Of a DNA stretch of 64,000 nt, positions 61,801-64,000 are shown one piece after another (within the stretch, counting starts at the first letter, position 1; every line of letters begins with the position of its first letter). The notes under the pieces were generated by a model. That model was not told the DNA's origin and did not search any database. It was given only the letters and a program-made list of their open reading frames with translations. The position numbers and the translations under genes were made by a program. Source of the stretch: Cordia subcordata. Lineage: Eukaryota > Streptophyta > Magnoliopsida > Boraginales > Cordiaceae. The stretch covers positions 18,326,001 through 18,390,000 of the forward strand of contig JAPTOF010000005.1 in the NCBI GenBank assembly GCA_028554755.1, read 5' to 3'.

Positions 61801-63421
61801 TTGCTTCATTATGGTAAAAGCATGGGAGGAAAACTCAACTTTGACGAATAAAGAACTCGGATTTCTCTAAACCTTCCCCAAAACCTAGCTCCAGCACTAC
61901 ATGAAACCAAGTGACTTGAAAGAATAGGCAGAGGATGTCTGCGAGTTCTACTTACAGCAGCCAGTTGCTTCATCTCCACCTTGAGATTTTCTTTTATCCG
62001 TAATTGCTGTAACTGTTGACTTCTTTCCTTTGAACATTGATCCTGGACCTGATTGTGGTTGATTTTCTTCACTGCCGTTAGCCGAAGGAAGCAGTTGATG
62101 TGAACATGACGTTAACTTGTTACCTTCAGTTATATCCTCTGAGAAGAAAATTAATGAATTGGCTTTCAGATCTCTGAAATCCCAGCAATAGATCTGAGAT
62201 TTTATTCCTTTTCAAGAACATTTTTATCTGCCTTATGAACTAGAATATGGCATTTGGCATACCTTAATTTACTTATGAACTAGAATATGGCATTTGGCAT
62301 ACCTTTATTTAAATGAGACAAGCTGGTTGATTCTGAGCACTCATGCTTGCTGAATAACTTTTCATTTCTGTTGCAATCAACTTGTTGTTGACTTTCAAAT
62401 ATTCCTTCACTTTTACACCCACTACTAAACAAGCATGATTCACTTTCAGATGTAACCGATTGGCTATCTGAGACGCTTCCAGTACTATTTATAGAGGGGA
62501 ACTCTGGAGAAACAAGCATAAGAAGGGGATCAAAAATTAATTGTGGACGGACCAGGTCACTGGCGTCATGAAGATGATACTTACCTCCATGGACGCTGAT
62601 AAAGTCTTCATCTGAATCAGACTCAAGGACACTATGCGAGTCAAACCAAGCTTCCTCCAGGGAAATAGCTGCAAATTATGAACTTCAATGTATTATTTCA
62701 AAGATTCTGTTGATTCATAACATACATCCAGGACAACTATTAGATAAGCCTTCTTTAATTTCATACAGAGAGACACGACTTCTTTTAAGCATGCGTAGGA
62801 TCTGGAAAATATTAAAACATATCTTAAATAAAATATGTGATTTCATATTCACAACATTTTCGTGAGGATCAGTGTTGGAAAAAATTCTGCTTTAATGTTC
62901 GCCCAATTAATTCTGGTATTTTCATTGCCCGCTTTTTCTAATAAATCTACCATGAACATGAATTACTAGTTTTAAAGCTGTTCTTAAGATAAGTAGTCAA
63001 TCTTTTAACTGCTTTTATTTTTTCTATGCATTTTAGAAAGTAACGAACAAATCATTGGCAGTTAATGGTGTCTAAAGTTTCAATCAAATGAATTTTGTGG
63101 CAGAATCACTTATTGAAGGTATAAGGTGGAAAATGCACCATTTCCCTCAGCTTGATTATGGCCCCGTTGCAGCTCATTGAGACAAAATTGTATGTCAGAT
63201 ACCTCAGACCTCCTGTAGCTGGTTCTGTAACACGTCTCATTGTCAGTCAAAATAAATTCATTGACGGCAAGGTCTTGTTCATATTCTTCCAAGTCACTCA
63301 GCTGTTCAATGGGTGCAACGGAAACGGAAGAAACCTTTTTCCTGCAAAATCTTGTGCACTTCTTGATGTACATTGCTTTTGATTTCAGCTTTTTAGTTGG
63401 CTTTGAAACACAACCACCCAT
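57223..63421 (-). CDS. DUF1336 protein, EDR2-like (CW14 type), 10 coding exons
   Basis: Resembles the C-terminal DUF1336 part of ENHANCED DISEASE RESISTANCE 2, a lipid-binding negative regulator of cell death, but lacks its PH and START domains, as in the short CW14-like class of unknown function. Exons, 5' to 3': 63139-63421, 62585-62668, 62303-62503, 61956-62138, 60986-61121, 60694-60856, 59364-59492, 58324-58518, 57527-57649, 57223-57336. All have GT-AG borders and join to 536 residues. The N-terminus MGGCVSKP has Gly2 and Cys4, a myristoylation and palmitoylation signal for membrane anchoring. A conserved [19 protein letters not shown] follows in exon 2. DUF1336 starts near residue 278 ([18 protein letters not shown]) and includes [47 protein letters not shown] and the end PLLHDS. 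For exon 1, the donor at 63138 was chosen because it restores phase. Confidence 0.93.
58836..58860. repeat. (GA)12 microsatellite in intron 7 of the DUF1336 gene
   Basis: About 25 bp of alternating GA on the plus strand, inside the intron between exons 7 and 8. It reads as CT in the transcript. Confidence 0.9.
59637..60158 (+). mobile_element. Solo or truncated Copia-type LTR in intron 6 of the DUF1336 gene
   Basis: About 520 bp starting TGTTGGGGG with features of a plant Copia LTR: a TATA box (TATAAATA, 59803-59810) followed by a transcribed-looking leader, the conserved segment GGGATCGTGGACGTAGG and GCCGAACCACG (about 60040-60076), and an end near TTTTCCTAATA. No gag or pol sequence and no second LTR are in the window, so it is a solo LTR or a fragment. 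A clean 5-bp duplication was not found. It is antisense to the host gene. Confidence 0.65.
62232..62311. repeat. 40-bp tandem duplication spanning an exon-intron border
   Basis: Two adjacent copies (62232-62271 and 62272-62311) beginning CTTATGAACTAGAATATGG. On the minus strand each carries AAG followed by GTATGCC, so the 5' splice site of DUF1336 exon 3 (62303) is present twice. Confidence 0.85.
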
Positions 63422-64000
63422 GGTAGTAATAACTTTTCACAAACCATGCTGGAAATGGAGGTTCCCCATATCAAGAACTGGAATTACAAAAAAAAGATTG
63501 GCACATAGCATCAAGAATCCTTAGAGACAATGAATCTGATAACAAATTGAGAGCTTCAATGAATCTAGTTGAAATTTCAAATTCACTAATCCTACTTACT
63601 AAAAGAAAAAACATGCATAAATGACTTAGATAAAATTCGGGAAAGCAACTATAACTCAGTAGCATACCACAGAAAAATTTCCGAGGAGTGGGTTGGTAAA
63701 GCATTTTCTGCTTGTGGGGGTTACATTTATGATCTACCACAACATGATGGCACTCTGAATAGAACTTTGCCTTGGAATAGAAAAAAGTTGTATCTAATCA
63801 TAGATTCTAGTTAAATGAGAAGCGAGAATGGCCAGTACTTCGAAGACAGTTTCCGAAACAAAAACATCCTTTCTCTTTCATTCAAGTGCAAAATGTTTCT
63901 TTTTTTTTAAAGGAAGAAAGTAAAAGCTGGAATACAGAAACATAGTTAAAACTGCAACAAATAGTTGAAGCTTTTTGTATCATGAGCATGGCAACAAGCT
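63422..64000 (-). other. Upstream region of the DUF1336 gene
   Basis: Sequence upstream of the start codon of the minus-strand DUF1336 gene. No coding exon is recognised. It probably holds 5' UTR and possibly a leader intron; the transcription start may lie beyond the window edge. Confidence 0.45.

Noticed and set aside
63203..63203. GAG followed by GTATCTG as the exon 1 donor of the DUF1336 gene
   Set aside because: It would leave phase 0, which does not join to the conserved EEAWFDS exon. The donor at 63138 restores phase and retains a segment found in homologues.

Overview
This window is nuclear DNA of a flowering plant. Genes are split by GT-AG introns, intergenic DNA is AT-rich and full of small DNA transposons and microsatellites, and every recognised product is a plant protein. 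The set (group I WRKY of the WRKY3/4 type, plastid MinE, MUCI21/XAT-like GT61 enzymes, a CW14-type DUF1336 protein) fits a eudicot, perhaps an asterid; the exact species cannot be read from the sequence.

Layout. (1) 847-4484 minus: a DUF863 protein, 3 coding exons, probably with a long leader intron and GA/CT-rich leader up to about 7.98 kb. (2) About 8.0-26.4 kb: an 18 kb gene-poor, repeat-rich stretch. It holds two copies of a roughly 0.7-0.8 kb hAT-like element, a palindromic MITE, Tourist-like MITEs, a SINE with a perfect 14-bp target duplication and a 0.9 kb hAT element with a perfect 8-bp duplication and a MITE nested in it. (3) 26450-28132 and 29341-30852 plus: a tandem pair of GT61 glycosyltransferases sharing one intron position. 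(4) 31796-34433 plus: plastid division factor MinE. (5) 34.9-35.7 kb: third copy of the hAT-like family, inverted. (6) 37099-39316 plus: eIF5A, 5 exons, with telo-box and site II promoter motifs. (7) 39.5-50.0 kb: a second gene-poor block with a hAT element, a LINE tail, a mini-CACTA, a 132-bp tandem repeat, Tourist-like MITEs and a Mutator-like MITE. (8) 50083-54692 plus: a group I WRKY factor, 4 exons. (9) 57223-63421 minus: an EDR2-like (DUF1336) protein, 10 coding exons, with a Copia-type LTR in intron 6.

I joined exons by hand. In all seven genes the reading frame is preserved across every junction, and totals come to whole codons: 1084, 449, 432, 232, 160, 506 and 536 residues. Apart from the GT61 pair the genes are functionally unrelated neighbours, as usual in plants; there is no operon-like logic. 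I found no evidence of a wholly new molecular system. The more unusual signals are the three-copy hAT-like family, two near-empty retroposon insertions sharing the same 7-nt tail, complementary GA/CT tracts bracketing the MinE start exon, a duplicated splice donor in the DUF1336 gene, and divergence plus an internal duplication in the first GT61 copy.
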